Position numbers and translations under genes: made by a program
Assembly: GCA_030641185.1 (NCBI GenBank)
Contig: DAOWHY010000022.1
Coordinates: 1-14,594, forward strand
Source of the DNA: Candidatus Moraniibacteriota bacterium
Lineage (GTDB): Bacteria; Patescibacteriota; Minisyncoccia; JAHIHE01; JAGLIN01
Reading direction: 5' to 3'
Length of the DNA: 14,594 nucleotides
The notes under the pieces: model-generated
Told to the model about the DNA's origin: nothing
The model's input: only the letters and a program-made list of their open reading frames with translations
Databases searched by the model: none
Shown here: in pieces, positions 6,719 to 13,939 of the stretch
Position numbering within the stretch: position 1 is the first letter of the stretch
Layout: every line of letters starts with the position of its first letter

Positions 6719-6746
6719 ATTATAAACAATAAAAAAAATATGTCAA
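6719..6746 (-). promoter_or_regulatory. rplJ operon promoter
   Basis: A perfect TTGACA (6746-6741), a 16-nt spacer and a perfect TATAAT (6724-6719). Transcription should start near 6712, just before the L10 leader. The -35 lies 8 bp beyond the stop of the HsdR-like gene. Confidence 0.85.
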
Positions 6747-6753
6747 ATTTTAT

Positions 6754-7266
6754 TTATCTTTCGCCATAACAAATCGGAATATCATCAATTTCAATCTTAT
6801 TATTTAAATCATCTATTTCCACCACGCGATATTTATCACCGGCAATGCAAACCGCAAATAATGCCCCTGTATTCCAAGCGTTAGCAATTGCCCTCTTAAC
6901 TGCCTGTTCAAATTCCAAATTAGAAATACCGTCCTTTCTGCATTCTACAACTATATATGGCTTTCTCTGCTCGTCATTTGTAAAGACAATGATATCCGCA
7001 TATTTATCTGTCGCTTCATCATCAGATATTCCAACCTCAAACTCAATTTTATCTGGAGAATATTTATATTTTTCAATCAGATTAAAATAGAACATCATCC
7101 TCGTTTTTTCCTCCTGATCAGAAAAATTATAACTTTTGCCGACAGCAGTATATTTAATTTTTCCCTTATCAAGAACAAAATACCCTTTCTGCTCGCCTAT
7201 TTTAAAATATTCTTCTGCATTGGTTTTTATTTTTTCTTTTTGTAATGGATAATTTGTTTTGGGCAT
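6754..7266 (-). CDS. Standalone HsdR N-terminal (PD-(D/E)XK-like) domain protein
   Basis: The 170 residues match the N-terminal nuclease domain of type I restriction R subunits (HSDR_N_2-like). The pattern RMMFYFNLIEKYKYSPDKIEFEVGI (56-80), YADIIVF (89-95), YIVVECRKDG (104-113) and the following helix with NAWNTGALFAVCIAGDKY is characteristic. In the catalytic motif Asp91 and Glu108 are present, but the usual ExK lysine is Arg110, with Lys111 next to it. The protein stops where a helicase or methylase part would normally begin, and no hsdM or hsdS gene is nearby. It is therefore either a degenerate remnant or a small standalone nuclease-like protein. The frame is open for about 25 codons before the ATG but contains no start codon. 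It lies 79 nt after the hydrolase gene. Confidence 0.7.
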   Translation of the reverse strand: MPKTNYPLQKEKIKTNAEEYFKIGEQKGYFVLDKGKIKYTAVGKSYNFSDQEEKTRMMFYFNLIEKYKYSPDKIEFEVGISDDEATDKYADIIVFTNDEQRKPYIVVECRKDGISNLEFEQAVKRAIANAWNTGALFAVCIAGDKYRVVEIDDLNNKIEIDDIPICYGER

Positions 7267-7345
7267 GGTTTTTGTTTTAGATTTTTGTAAATTTTTATAA
7301 CCGCTTCTTCTATGCGATTTTTTAATGACAACTTCTTTGCCGTCT

Positions 7346-8119
7346 TTACTTTAATATTCTATCAAACCAATCCACAGTTAATTTTATTAATTCCTTTTCA
7401 GAATTTTTATCTGTAAAACCATGATCTCCTTTTTCTATAATTTTATATTCAGCATTGAGTAATTTTACAACTTCCTTATCTTTTCCTATTCCTACCACTT
7501 CATCTTTTGAGCCTCGCAAAATCAAAACAGGTTTTTTTATATCTTTCATAAACGGTCTCACATCAAAAGAAATAAGCTCTTTAAAAAGTTCTTTTCCTGC
7601 CGTTAATTTCTTCCCAGTAAATTTCTGTTCAACATAAAAAACTCCTTTTTCTTTAATAGTCTTTCTGTTTTGTAATGTATCAAAATATTTTTCGCCGCTA
7701 AAAGTCCATCCAGGACCCCAGAATACTAAAGTTTTAATTTCAGATTTCTTATGCGCCACTCCCACAAGAATAGCAGTAGCGCCCATGCTTATTCCTATTA
7801 AACCAATTCTTTTAGAATCTACATCCAAAGTTTTAACATAATCTATTGCTGTCAAAACATCTTCCGATTCAGATTTAATTGTCATATCTTTAAATTCCAA
7901 ATCACTTTCCCCAGATCCCCTGCAATCTATCCTTAATACAGCTATACCTGCATCTGTTAAAAATTTTATAGAGTTATTTACAAAAGGATAATATTCTTTA
8001 GTGCCTTTAAAACCATGTATTATGATGATTATTGATGGATTTTTTTCTTTTGGAAAAGATAGTAATCCTACAATTTTTTGATTTTTTTTATTATAAAATT
8101 CTATTTTTTCTTCGTTCAT
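7346..8119 (-). CDS. Alpha/beta hydrolase (esterase/acyl-peptidase-like)
   Basis: The 257-residue protein is a cytosolic alpha/beta-fold hydrolase. The oxyanion segment HGFKGTKEYYPF (35-46), the strand RIDCRGSGES (63-72), the nucleophile elbow GISMGA (Ser111), the acid in GSKDEVV (Asp206) and His233 in GDHGF form a complete catalytic triad. The overall pattern resembles feruloyl/cinnamoyl esterase-like or S33-type hydrolases, but the substrate cannot be told. There is no signal peptide. It is 38 nt downstream of radC and probably cotranscribed with it. No Shine-Dalgarno is seen. Confidence 0.85.
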   Translation of the reverse strand: MNEEKIEFYNKKNQKIVGLLSFPKEKNPSIIIIIHGFKGTKEYYPFVNNSIKFLTDAGIAVLRIDCRGSGESDLEFKDMTIKSESEDVLTAIDYVKTLDVDSKRIGLIGISMGATAILVGVAHKKSEIKTLVFWGPGWTFSGEKYFDTLQNRKTIKEKGVFYVEQKFTGKKLTAGKELFKELISFDVRPFMKDIKKPVLILRGSKDEVVGIGKDKEVVKLLNAEYKIIEKGDHGFTDKNSEKELIKLTVDWFDRILK

Positions 8120-8157
8120 TTTTTTGAATTAAATTAATAACAAAAAGTTTATTTTAT

Positions 8158-8841
8158 CTACATCATTCCCTTTCCTTTCAAACTCACATATTTATTTTCC
8201 CCGATAATAAGATGGTCTAAAATTTCCAGTCCCATTATTTTTCCCGCCGCGACGAGGCGTTTGGTAATTTTTAAATCATCTTCAGATGGTTCGGGATCAC
8301 CGGAAGGATGGTTGTGAACGACAATAATTGCCGCCGCGGAAAATTCAATGGCTGGCTGAAAGACTTCGCGAGGATGAACTAAGTTGGCATTAAGAGTGCC
8401 GAGAGAAATCACTTCATCATAAATAAGTTTATTTCGAGAATTTAAATAAAGTCCGCGAAATTGCTCTTTTTTAAATTTGCTCATTTCTTTTAAATATTCA
8501 TAAACATCTTCCGCGTCTCTGACTGTCGGCATCTTACCGGTCTCTTCCATAAAAAAACGCCGGCCAATTTCAAAGCAAGCGATAATTTGACAAGCCTTAA
8601 CTTTAGGAATACCTAATTCGTCCATTAGCCGACTGACACTTTTTTCTTTCGTGATTGCCTTGGAACCATATTCTTGTAAAATTCTGGAAGCCAATTCCAA
8701 AACATCCTCGCCGCGATAACCGGTATTCAAAATAATTGCCAGTAATTCAGCGTTCTTCAAAACATCCGGCCCGTCTTCAATTAAACGCTCCCTCGGTCTT
8801 TTTTCAAAAGGCAATTCCGGAATTTTATATTTATCCCCCAT
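8158..8841 (-). CDS. radC: RadC family JAB/MPN-domain protein
   Basis: Full-length (227 residues) member of the RadC family, long linked to DNA repair but without an agreed enzymatic role. The N-terminal helix-hairpin-helix-like region has RPRERLIEDGPDVLKNAELLAIIL (15-38) and LGIPKVKACQIIACFEIGRR (76-95). The C-terminal metalloprotease-like domain has Glu143 and the JAMM signature HNHPSGDPEPSEDD with His176, His178, Ser186 and Asp189 all intact. The ATG at 8841 has no Shine-Dalgarno. A TATATA lies only 5 nt before it on the minus strand, so a leaderless transcript is possible. Confidence 0.95.
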   Translation of the reverse strand: MGDKYKIPELPFEKRPRERLIEDGPDVLKNAELLAIILNTGYRGEDVLELASRILQEYGSKAITKEKSVSRLMDELGIPKVKACQIIACFEIGRRFFMEETGKMPTVRDAEDVYEYLKEMSKFKKEQFRGLYLNSRNKLIYDEVISLGTLNANLVHPREVFQPAIEFSAAAIIVVHNHPSGDPEPSEDDLKITKRLVAAGKIMGLEILDHLIIGENKYVSLKGKGMM

Positions 8842-8876
8842 TGCAATATATAGAACTTATGAACAAACAAACTATT

Positions 8877-8911
8877 AAACTGCTATGCCATGCATAACAA
8901 TTTAGCAGTTT
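8877..8911. repeat. Nested hairpin in the gap before radC
   Basis: AAACTGCTA (8877-8885) is the perfect reverse complement of TAGCAGTTT (8903-8911), and inside it TATGC/GCATA (8884-8888, 8892-8896) forms a second stem. No T-tract follows directly. Similar words (TGCCATG, ATAACAAT, AGCA) recur at about 2335-2385 in the other gap. Confidence 0.5.
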
Positions 8912-8930
8912 GACAATAGAACAATTTAAT

Positions 8931-9500
8931 TTAATCATTTTCCTCAACGCCTTTTTCTGTTACAGCTTCAATTATTTTTTCAGCAAATTTTTTTGAAACA
9001 GCCGGGCCATCGGCTGTAATGATTTTTTTGTCTTTAACAACCCTCTCCTTTAAAACAGAACATCCAGAATCTTCAAGTTCTTTTATGTTTTTCTTGTCCA
9101 TCAAACTTGACCATACCGTAGCTTTTTTCCCAACAAGAATTCCGGCCTTCGCTAAAATTACCGGAGCAACACAAATGGCCGCCACGACTTTATGTAGGTT
9201 TGACATTTCTTGAATAATTTTATGAGCATCATTATTATCAAAATATTCAATGGCGCCCTCTCCGCCAATGAAAACAACTGCATCAAAATCTCTTACCTTG
9301 ACATCGCTTAAAGTTAAAGTAGATCTGGCCTCTCCTCCTTCAATTCCGATTATGTCTCCCTCAATGGAACTAGCGGTAATAATTTTAGCGCCTTCTTTTT
9401 GAAAAACTTCATAGGGAACAAAATATTCCTCATCTCTGAAATTCTTACTTGCTATCACCATCAAAATCTTTTTTCCATCCAATTTTTTTTCTTTTAACAT
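8931..9500 (-). CDS. DJ-1/PfpI family protein
   Basis: The 189-residue protein has the class I glutamine amidotransferase-like fold of the DJ-1/PfpI family (deglycase, chaperone or protease-like members). Visible are KKILMVIASKNFRDEEYFVPYEVF (10-33), with the conserved acidic residue near Glu24/25, FDAVVFIGGEGA (72-83), and the nucleophile elbow AAICVAPVILAKAG (107-120) with Cys110. The substrate cannot be predicted. No signal peptide is present. It lies 89 nt upstream of radC. Confidence 0.9.
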   Translation of the reverse strand: MLKEKKLDGKKILMVIASKNFRDEEYFVPYEVFQKEGAKIITASSIEGDIIGIEGGEARSTLTLSDVKVRDFDAVVFIGGEGAIEYFDNNDAHKIIQEMSNLHKVVAAICVAPVILAKAGILVGKKATVWSSLMDKKNIKELEDSGCSVLKERVVKDKKIITADGPAVSKKFAEKIIEAVTEKGVEEND

Positions 9501-9524
9501 ATGTTTAGATATTAATTTATTGCG

Positions 9525-9550
9525 AAAACGAGTTTGTAGCTCGTTTTTTT
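9525..9550. terminator. Hairpin with T-tract between the five-TM gene and the DJ-1 gene
   Basis: AAAACGAG (9525-9532) pairs with CTCGTTTT (9540-9547). The longer T-run (seven) is on the plus strand, whereas both neighbouring genes are on the minus strand. In the minus direction only four T follow. It may work weakly for the upstream minus-strand gene, or stop antisense transcription. Confidence 0.45.
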
Positions 9551-9596
9551 ATTTTAAAGTTTTAATAGTTTTTAAACGATTGGATTAATAGAAAAA

Positions 9597-10286
9597 TTAT
9601 TTTGAAGAAAGTATTTTCTTTTGTAACTGCCTTGCTGCAACTATAATTATTACTCCCAGTAACAAAAATAATCCTTTCCCCATCCAAGATATTTCAGCAA
9701 TAGTGATAACAGCACTAATAATATCATTATCACTTTGAATTAAAGTGTCTGCATCTATTTTACAAAAAGATAATAAAATACCTACAATTCCAATCAATAT
9801 AATAAGATAACCAATGGCTTGGTATCCCATAGCCTCCCCAATTCTTTCCCCGCATTGTTCTTTTTTAAATTGTTCAGAATCATTTTTCTTTCTTAGAAGA
9901 ATCAAATTCAAATCTTTTTTATAGGAATAGATCCCCCAAACAACTCCTGTTATTAGTGGAATAATTATTAAAAACTGTCCATAAAATCCAAATAATTCTA
10001 TTAAAAATGGCCTACTTATCGCAAAATACATAACTGCAATAACAAAAATAAATAGAAGAAAAGAACTTAAACCAAGCCCTCTTGCTCTTTGTCCTTCATA
10101 AAAATCATAATTTAAAAAAAATTCTTTATTATATCTCAAAGAAGACCAAAAACTATTTCCTCTTTTAATAATTGGTAACTTACCATAAATAAATCCTAAA
10201 AAATTTACGATGGCAATTTTCGATATATAAAAATAAAGGACAAACCCCATAAGAAAAAGAAATATCATATCCATACTTATGTCCAT
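9597..10286 (-). CDS. Hypothetical membrane protein, 229 residues, about five TM helices
   Basis: I do not recognise a family. Hydrophobic segments lie at about 6-27, 72-90, 100-120, 157-175 and 203-219. A basic/aromatic loop (about 36-70) follows the first helix, and a charged loop (about 122-152) lies in the middle. Two in-frame Met codons (residues 5 and 7) follow the first one closely, so the exact start is uncertain. It lies 38 nt downstream of mltG and may share its transcript, but that does not tell its role. No signal for export other than the first helix is seen. Confidence 0.7.
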   Translation of the reverse strand: MDISMDMIFLFLMGFVLYFYISKIAIVNFLGFIYGKLPIIKRGNSFWSSLRYNKEFFLNYDFYEGQRARGLGLSSFLLFIFVIAVMYFAISRPFLIELFGFYGQFLIIIPLITGVVWGIYSYKKDLNLILLRKKNDSEQFKKEQCGERIGEAMGYQAIGYLIILIGIVGILLSFCKIDADTLIQSDNDIISAVITIAEISWMGKGLFLLLGVIIIVAARQLQKKILSSK

Positions 10287-10324
10287 ATTTTTTGATATTA
10301 ATGTTAATTATTTTATATGACAAT

Positions 10325-11350
10325 TTAATTTAAATATTTACTCTTATTCCTTAAATGCTCATCGTAAGAAACACTGAAAATAGTTTTTTTATCTTTATTC
10401 GTCAAGAAATAAAAATAGTCCGTTTTCTCTGGATAGATTGCCGCTTTGATCGCGTTAATCCCTGGATTAGAAATTGGTGCCGGCGGAAGACCTGGATATT
10501 TATATGTATTGTAGGGCGAATCAATTTCCAAATCATCATAGGTTGACTGTGTTCTGCCAGAGTTAGTTATATAATTTATAGTTGCGTCAGATTCAAGAGC
10601 TTTTCCAATATCTAATCTGTTTTGAAAAACACTGGCAACTTTGCCCATATCCCCGACAAAGCCTGCTTCTTTTTCAATTATACTCGCAAGAATTATAATT
10701 TCAAAAATAGATTTATTTTGATTTTTAGTTTCTTCTCTTAAATCTTGCGATAATTTATTATCAAAATTATCAAGCATTTTTTGGACAATATTTTCTATCG
10801 TTGAATCTTTGTAATAAATATAAGTGTCTGGAAAATAATATCCCTGCAATCCGATATTATTCGGCTTGTCTTTTAAAAATTCATAACTTGATAAATCTAA
10901 ATTATTGTCTTCATCAAATTTTGTAAATTCGCCCTTTTTAATTAAATCATTATCTGCCAATCTTTCGTCTATTTCTCTATTCAAAAAACCTTCCGGGATC
11001 GTAATTTTAGTTTCCTCAGATTTTATTTTTCCGCCAATAAATAGATCAACCATTTCCGCAATCGTTATTGCCGATGATAACTCATAATTTCCCGCCTGCA
11101 ATTTACTAGCCAAATCTTCTTTCCAAACATAAAATTTAAAAAAATCCGCTTTCTTTATTAAATTTTCATCCTGCAAATTATTCGCGATTTGCTGAACACT
11201 CTCCCCGCTCTGAATAACAAATTCTTTTTTAATATTATCTTGGATATTATATGGCGTATTAAGGTTGCTTTGAATATAAATAAAACCAGCTACGCCAGTT
11301 GCGAAAAAAAATAATGTTATAACTAAAAATATTGTAACTACTTTTTTCAT
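10325..11350 (-). CDS. mltG: Endolytic murein transglycosylase MltG (YceG-like)
   Basis: MltG cleaves nascent peptidoglycan strands at the outer face of the cytoplasmic membrane and so limits glycan chain length. A TM anchor lies at about residues 4-25, followed by a LysM-like segment (KEFVIQSGESVQQIANNL, 42-59). The catalytic domain carries IPEGF (118-122), GLQGYYFPDTY (167-177), ASIIEKEAG (222-230, with Glu226 the expected catalytic residue), VASVFQNRL (238-246) and SPYNTYKYPGLPPAPISNPG (278-297). It is full length (341 residues). It lies 75 nt downstream of pcm; the gap is filled by a heptamer repeat array. No Shine-Dalgarno is seen. Confidence 0.95.
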   Translation of the reverse strand: MKKVVTIFLVITLFFFATGVAGFIYIQSNLNTPYNIQDNIKKEFVIQSGESVQQIANNLQDENLIKKADFFKFYVWKEDLASKLQAGNYELSSAITIAEMVDLFIGGKIKSEETKITIPEGFLNREIDERLADNDLIKKGEFTKFDEDNNLDLSSYEFLKDKPNNIGLQGYYFPDTYIYYKDSTIENIVQKMLDNFDNKLSQDLREETKNQNKSIFEIIILASIIEKEAGFVGDMGKVASVFQNRLDIGKALESDATINYITNSGRTQSTYDDLEIDSPYNTYKYPGLPPAPISNPGINAIKAAIYPEKTDYFYFLTNKDKKTIFSVSYDEHLRNKSKYLN

Positions 11351-11355
11351 GATGT

Positions 11356-11434
11356 AGTATTGAGTATTAAGTATTGAGTATTGAGTATTTTGATATTTTA
11401 AATACTCAATACTAAATACTGTATACTAAATACT
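11356..11434. repeat. Inverted heptamer repeat array overlapping the pcm stop
   Basis: Two 35-nt arms (11356-11390 and 11400-11434), each of five heptamers of type NNATACT or its complement, are reverse complements with about four mismatches around a 9-nt loop. The pcm stop codon (11426-11428) lies inside the right arm. The array fills the gap before mltG and could fold in the RNA. Two heptamers of the same type occur at the other end of pcm (12046-12060). Confidence 0.75.
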
Positions 11435-12040
11435 TTCCACTAACGGCACAAAAACAAACCCCGGAAATTCTTTTTTTTCAAATTTATTTTCCTCTTTTTT
11501 AATTACCAGCCAAATACTATTTTTAACGGGAATAACTAATCTGCCATTAATCTTTAATTGTTTTTTTAACTCTTCTGGGATTTTATTAAACGCGGCGGCC
11601 GCTACAATTATTCTATCATAAGGCGCTTCATTTTTATAGCCCGCCGATCCATCGCCGACAACAAATTCAAGATTTTTGAAATTATATTTCTGAGAATTGT
11701 TTTTTCCGAATTCTGACAATTCCGGGATTCTTTCAATGGCAATCACTCTGCCTTCATTACCAGTAATATAAGCAAGCAATGAACTTTGCCAACCAGAACC
11801 AGAACCAACATCAAGAATTTTATAACCGCTCTTTGGTTGTAATAGCTCCAGCATAAAAGCGACCGTCAATGGTTGAGAAATTGTCTGTCCATATCCAACG
11901 GGCAATGGCGCGTTAACTTGAGATTCAAATTTAAGATTTTCAGGCAAAAAATCAGCTCTATTGATTTTATAAAAAGCGTCAATAATCTCTGGAGTTTTTA
12001 GATAGCCAGCGCTAATTAGTTTTTCTATAAGCTGTTTCAT
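11426..12040 (-). CDS. pcm: Protein-L-isoaspartate O-methyltransferase
   Basis: Pcm uses S-adenosylmethionine to methylate damaged isoaspartyl residues and start their repair. The 204-residue protein has the family signature VGYGQTISQPLTVAFMLELL (48-67), the SAM-binding motif LDVGSGSGW (76-84), the acidic strand end AIERIPEL (101-108) and the later motif YDRIIVAAAA (141-150). An in-frame ATG at 12070 would add MTESYTKYCF. This prefix is encoded by repeat sequence and falls upstream of the predicted transcription start, so 12040 is chosen. The last codons run into the heptamer array. No Shine-Dalgarno is seen. Confidence 0.93.
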   Translation of the reverse strand: MKQLIEKLISAGYLKTPEIIDAFYKINRADFLPENLKFESQVNAPLPVGYGQTISQPLTVAFMLELLQPKSGYKILDVGSGSGWQSSLLAYITGNEGRVIAIERIPELSEFGKNNSQKYNFKNLEFVVGDGSAGYKNEAPYDRIIVAAAAFNKIPEELKKQLKINGRLVIPVKNSIWLVIKKEENKFEKKEFPGFVFVPLVESI

Positions 12041-12052
12041 AAAACAGTATTT

Positions 12053-12080
12053 AGTATAGGACTCCGTCACTTCTTGTCAT
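12053..12080 (-). promoter_or_regulatory. Candidate pcm promoter, -35 supplied by the repeat end
   Basis: On the minus strand ATGACA (12080-12075), the end of the palindromic repeat, is followed by 16 nt and TATACT (12058-12053). The predicted start is near 12046, leaving a leader of about 6 nt before the ATG at 12040. Confidence 0.45.
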
Positions 12081-12197
12081 CTCGAAATGAGCGAAGCGAT
12101 TGAGAGATCTATAAACTTAATAAATATAACTGTTCCACCCATATAATAACATCTATAGATTTCTCACTTCACTGCGGTTCCGTTTCGAAATGACAAA
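12074..12197. repeat. Palindromic GTCAT...ATGAC repeat, copy 2
   Basis: Ends TTGTCATCTCGAAA and TTTCGAAATGACAA are terminal inverted repeats. The arms (about 12074-12112 and 12154-12196) stay complementary with mismatches, including TGAGAGATCTATA against TATAGATTTCTCA, around an AT-rich core. It shares GAGCGAAGCG and ACTTAATAAA with copy 1, in the same order and orientation. It is non-coding and MITE-like, and sits between uppS and pcm. Confidence 0.8.
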
Positions 12198-12229
12198 GGG
12201 AATTGGAAAATTTAAAATATCACCAAATA

Positions 12230-12946
12230 CTATTTTCCAAATCTCCTCCCTCTTCTCAAATAATCCTCAATCGCTTCTCTAAAATCATTTTCATCAAAAT
12301 CCGGCCAAAGCTTTTCGGAAAAATGCAATTGCGCGTTTGCCGTATCCCACATCATAAACCCGTCGCTATTGTGTGGCTCTCCGCCGGTTCTGACTAAAAG
12401 GTCTACCGGCGGCAAATCACAAGTCAAAAGGCATTTTTTTAAGAGGTTTTTGTTTATTTCTAAAGATAAATCTCCCCGCGCTCTTTTCGCGATACATTTA
12501 ATAGTGTCTAACATTTCGCCCGTTCCGCTGTAAGCTATAAAAAAATTAAGGAAATAGCTGTTGTAATTTTTTGTGGATTTTATCGCTTGCTCTAAAGATT
12601 GTTTAACATCTTCCGGAAACTGTTCGCGCCAACTTCCAAATATATTGATCTTCATTTTATTTTTATGAATCTTTTCGCTTTTGGAAAGTTTCAAAAACTT
12701 TTCTTTAAACAAATTCAACAAAAATTCCACCTCCCGAGCTGGACGCTTTCTTAAATTATCCTTTGAGGACGCCCAAAACGAAAGGTGTGGAATCTTCAGC
12801 TCGATTATAACATCGCTCAATTTTTCGAAATTTACTGTTCCGCTTTTATGACCCATCCAAGCATCCACCTTATGCTCTTTCGCCCACCGCCGATTCCCAT
12901 CTGGAATTACAGCGATATGAATTGGTAGATTTTTTGTTTTTTTCAT
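12230..12946 (-). CDS. uppS: Isoprenyl (undecaprenyl) diphosphate synthase
   Basis: This cis-prenyltransferase makes the lipid carrier diphosphate for peptidoglycan and surface polysaccharides by adding isopentenyl units to farnesyl diphosphate. Visible are IAVIPDGNRRWA (11-22, catalytic Asp16), GHKSG (32-36), a substrate loop SFWASSKDNLRKRP (56-69), and VRTGGEPHNSDGFMMW (185-200) followed by LHFSEKLWPDFDENDF. The length (238) is normal. Differences from the usual pattern are DNL for ENW (65) and His192 where GGEQR normally has Arg; product chain length could differ. The start follows the upstream membrane gene's stop by 5 nt, so the two are probably cotranscribed. Confidence 0.93.
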   Translation of the reverse strand: MKKTKNLPIHIAVIPDGNRRWAKEHKVDAWMGHKSGTVNFEKLSDVIIELKIPHLSFWASSKDNLRKRPAREVEFLLNLFKEKFLKLSKSEKIHKNKMKINIFGSWREQFPEDVKQSLEQAIKSTKNYNSYFLNFFIAYSGTGEMLDTIKCIAKRARGDLSLEINKNLLKKCLLTCDLPPVDLLVRTGGEPHNSDGFMMWDTANAQLHFSEKLWPDFDENDFREAIEDYLRRGRRFGK

Positions 12947-12951
12947 ACAAT

Positions 12952-13758
12952 TTATGTCTCTTTGTTAAACTGAACTTTAGATAACACATAATAATACACA
13001 GAAATCGGTATTATCGCCAAAGCAATCCATCCCACGAAAAAAACGATTATTGGGATATTTAAAATTAGCGTGTCATTGAGTGGAAAGTTTTGATATGTCC
13101 ATTGCTTAGCAAAAGTGTTTGGAAATTCATGGATAAAGGCATTAACATAAGCCGTAAGCAATGTAATAAAAATATATAATTTAGGTTCTTTCAGTAAACA
13201 ACGCAAATAAGACTTATTTGATTTTTCGGATTCGTAATTAAAATAAAAAAGCGCGGATAATGTTAATAAAAAATATAAAATAAAGCCAAAATATTCTAAG
13301 CCATACATTGAATCAAAAAATATTATTAACGAAGAAAAAATAAGAGTTATAAAAAATAATATTTTTAGAATTCGCGCATCAATTTTATTAATTTCTTGTT
13401 TTGATTGTTTTGTTTGTAAAAAAGTTCTAAAAAGAATAAATGTCTGAACCATCACTATACCACCAAGCGGGTAAATTAAAAAATATAACGGGATATATTC
13501 AAAATAGTAATGATAATTATAATACCACAATTCTGTTACTAAAATTCCCAGCAAAAGATCCGCGATTATACCCCCCCCGAAAAATAAAAAATAAAGGGAC
13601 AAATAAAATTTTTTATTTAGTGATTTTGAGACGGGATAATATAAAACAAAAAATAGACCAATTAGCGTGAACTCATAAAAATGATTATATTCTAAAAGAG
13701 CTAAAAATAATGAAAAAACAAAAGCAATAAAACCAAAAAATAAAACTGCAAACTTCAT
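12952..13758 (-). CDS. Hypothetical polytopic membrane protein, 268 residues, about eight TM helices
   Basis: Hydrophobic segments lie at about 2-22, 30-43, 53-75, 87-110, 130-148, 153-173, 193-210 and 232-256, with a charged loop at 114-129. The frame is open back to an ATG at 13884, but that extension runs straight through the tRNA-Tyr gene, so the ATG at 13758 is chosen. I do not recognise a family. The segment HEFPNTFAKQWTYQNFPLNDTLILNIPI and the IPLYFLIYPLGG stretch faintly recall lycopene-cyclase-type membrane domains, but the PxEE motif is absent and I do not make that call. The gene contains an eight-base G run (13571-13578) encoding Gly61-63. It lies 5 nt before uppS, which hints at an envelope-related role without proving one. 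Confidence 0.75.
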   Translation of the reverse strand: MKFAVLFFGFIAFVFSLFLALLEYNHFYEFTLIGLFFVLYYPVSKSLNKKFYLSLYFLFFGGGIIADLLLGILVTELWYYNYHYYFEYIPLYFLIYPLGGIVMVQTFILFRTFLQTKQSKQEINKIDARILKILFFITLIFSSLIIFFDSMYGLEYFGFILYFLLTLSALFYFNYESEKSNKSYLRCLLKEPKLYIFITLLTAYVNAFIHEFPNTFAKQWTYQNFPLNDTLILNIPIIVFFVGWIALAIIPISVYYYVLSKVQFNKET

Positions 13759-13779
13759 AATAATAAATAATATAATTTG

Positions 13780-13861
13780 TGGGTAGGGAGGGATTCGAAC
13801 CCCCGAAGGCAGAGCCAACTGGTTTACAGCCAGTCCCATTTGACCGCTTTGGTACCTACCC
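13780..13861 (-). tRNA. tRNA-Tyr (anticodon GUA)
   Basis: The minus strand gives acceptor stem GGGTAGG/CCTACCC, anticodon arm ACTGG-CTGTAAA-CCAGT with GTA, a variable arm with GGC/GCC stem (class II, as expected for bacterial Tyr) and T arm GGGGG-TTCGAAT-CCCTC. The discriminator is A and the CCA end is not encoded, so it must be added after transcription. It ends 21 bp before the start of the membrane protein gene downstream. Confidence 0.97.
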
Positions 13862-13890
13862 AAAATAGCAATTTTTATTTCCACCGCTTA

Positions 13891-13922
13891 AGTATACTAC
13901 AAGAGATACGACACTTTGTAAA
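13891..13922 (-). promoter_or_regulatory. Weak candidate tRNA-Tyr promoter
   Basis: TATACT (13896-13891) lies about 30 nt before the tRNA 5' end. TTTACA (13922-13917) lies 20 nt further up, which is longer than the usual 16-18 nt spacing. Only the -10 is convincing. Confidence 0.3.
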
Positions 13923-13939
13923 TAGGACGGGTTTAAAAA

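Noticed and set aside
11356..11434. CRISPR-like array
   Set aside because: The repeated unit is only 7 bp with no unique spacers and no cas gene.
12041..12070. Upstream ATG extending Pcm by 10 residues
   Set aside because: The prefix is repeat-derived, unlike the family, and upstream of the predicted transcription start.
12203..12240. TTGGAAAAT/ATTTTCCAA inverted repeat at the end of uppS as a terminator
   Set aside because: The loop is long (about 20 nt) and no T-tract follows on the minus strand.
12952..13758. Lycopene-cyclase-type membrane domain
   Set aside because: The resemblance is faint and the PxEE signature is missing.
13759..13884. Longer N-terminus of the eight-TM protein
   Set aside because: Those 42 codons are a translation of the tRNA-Tyr gene and its flanks.
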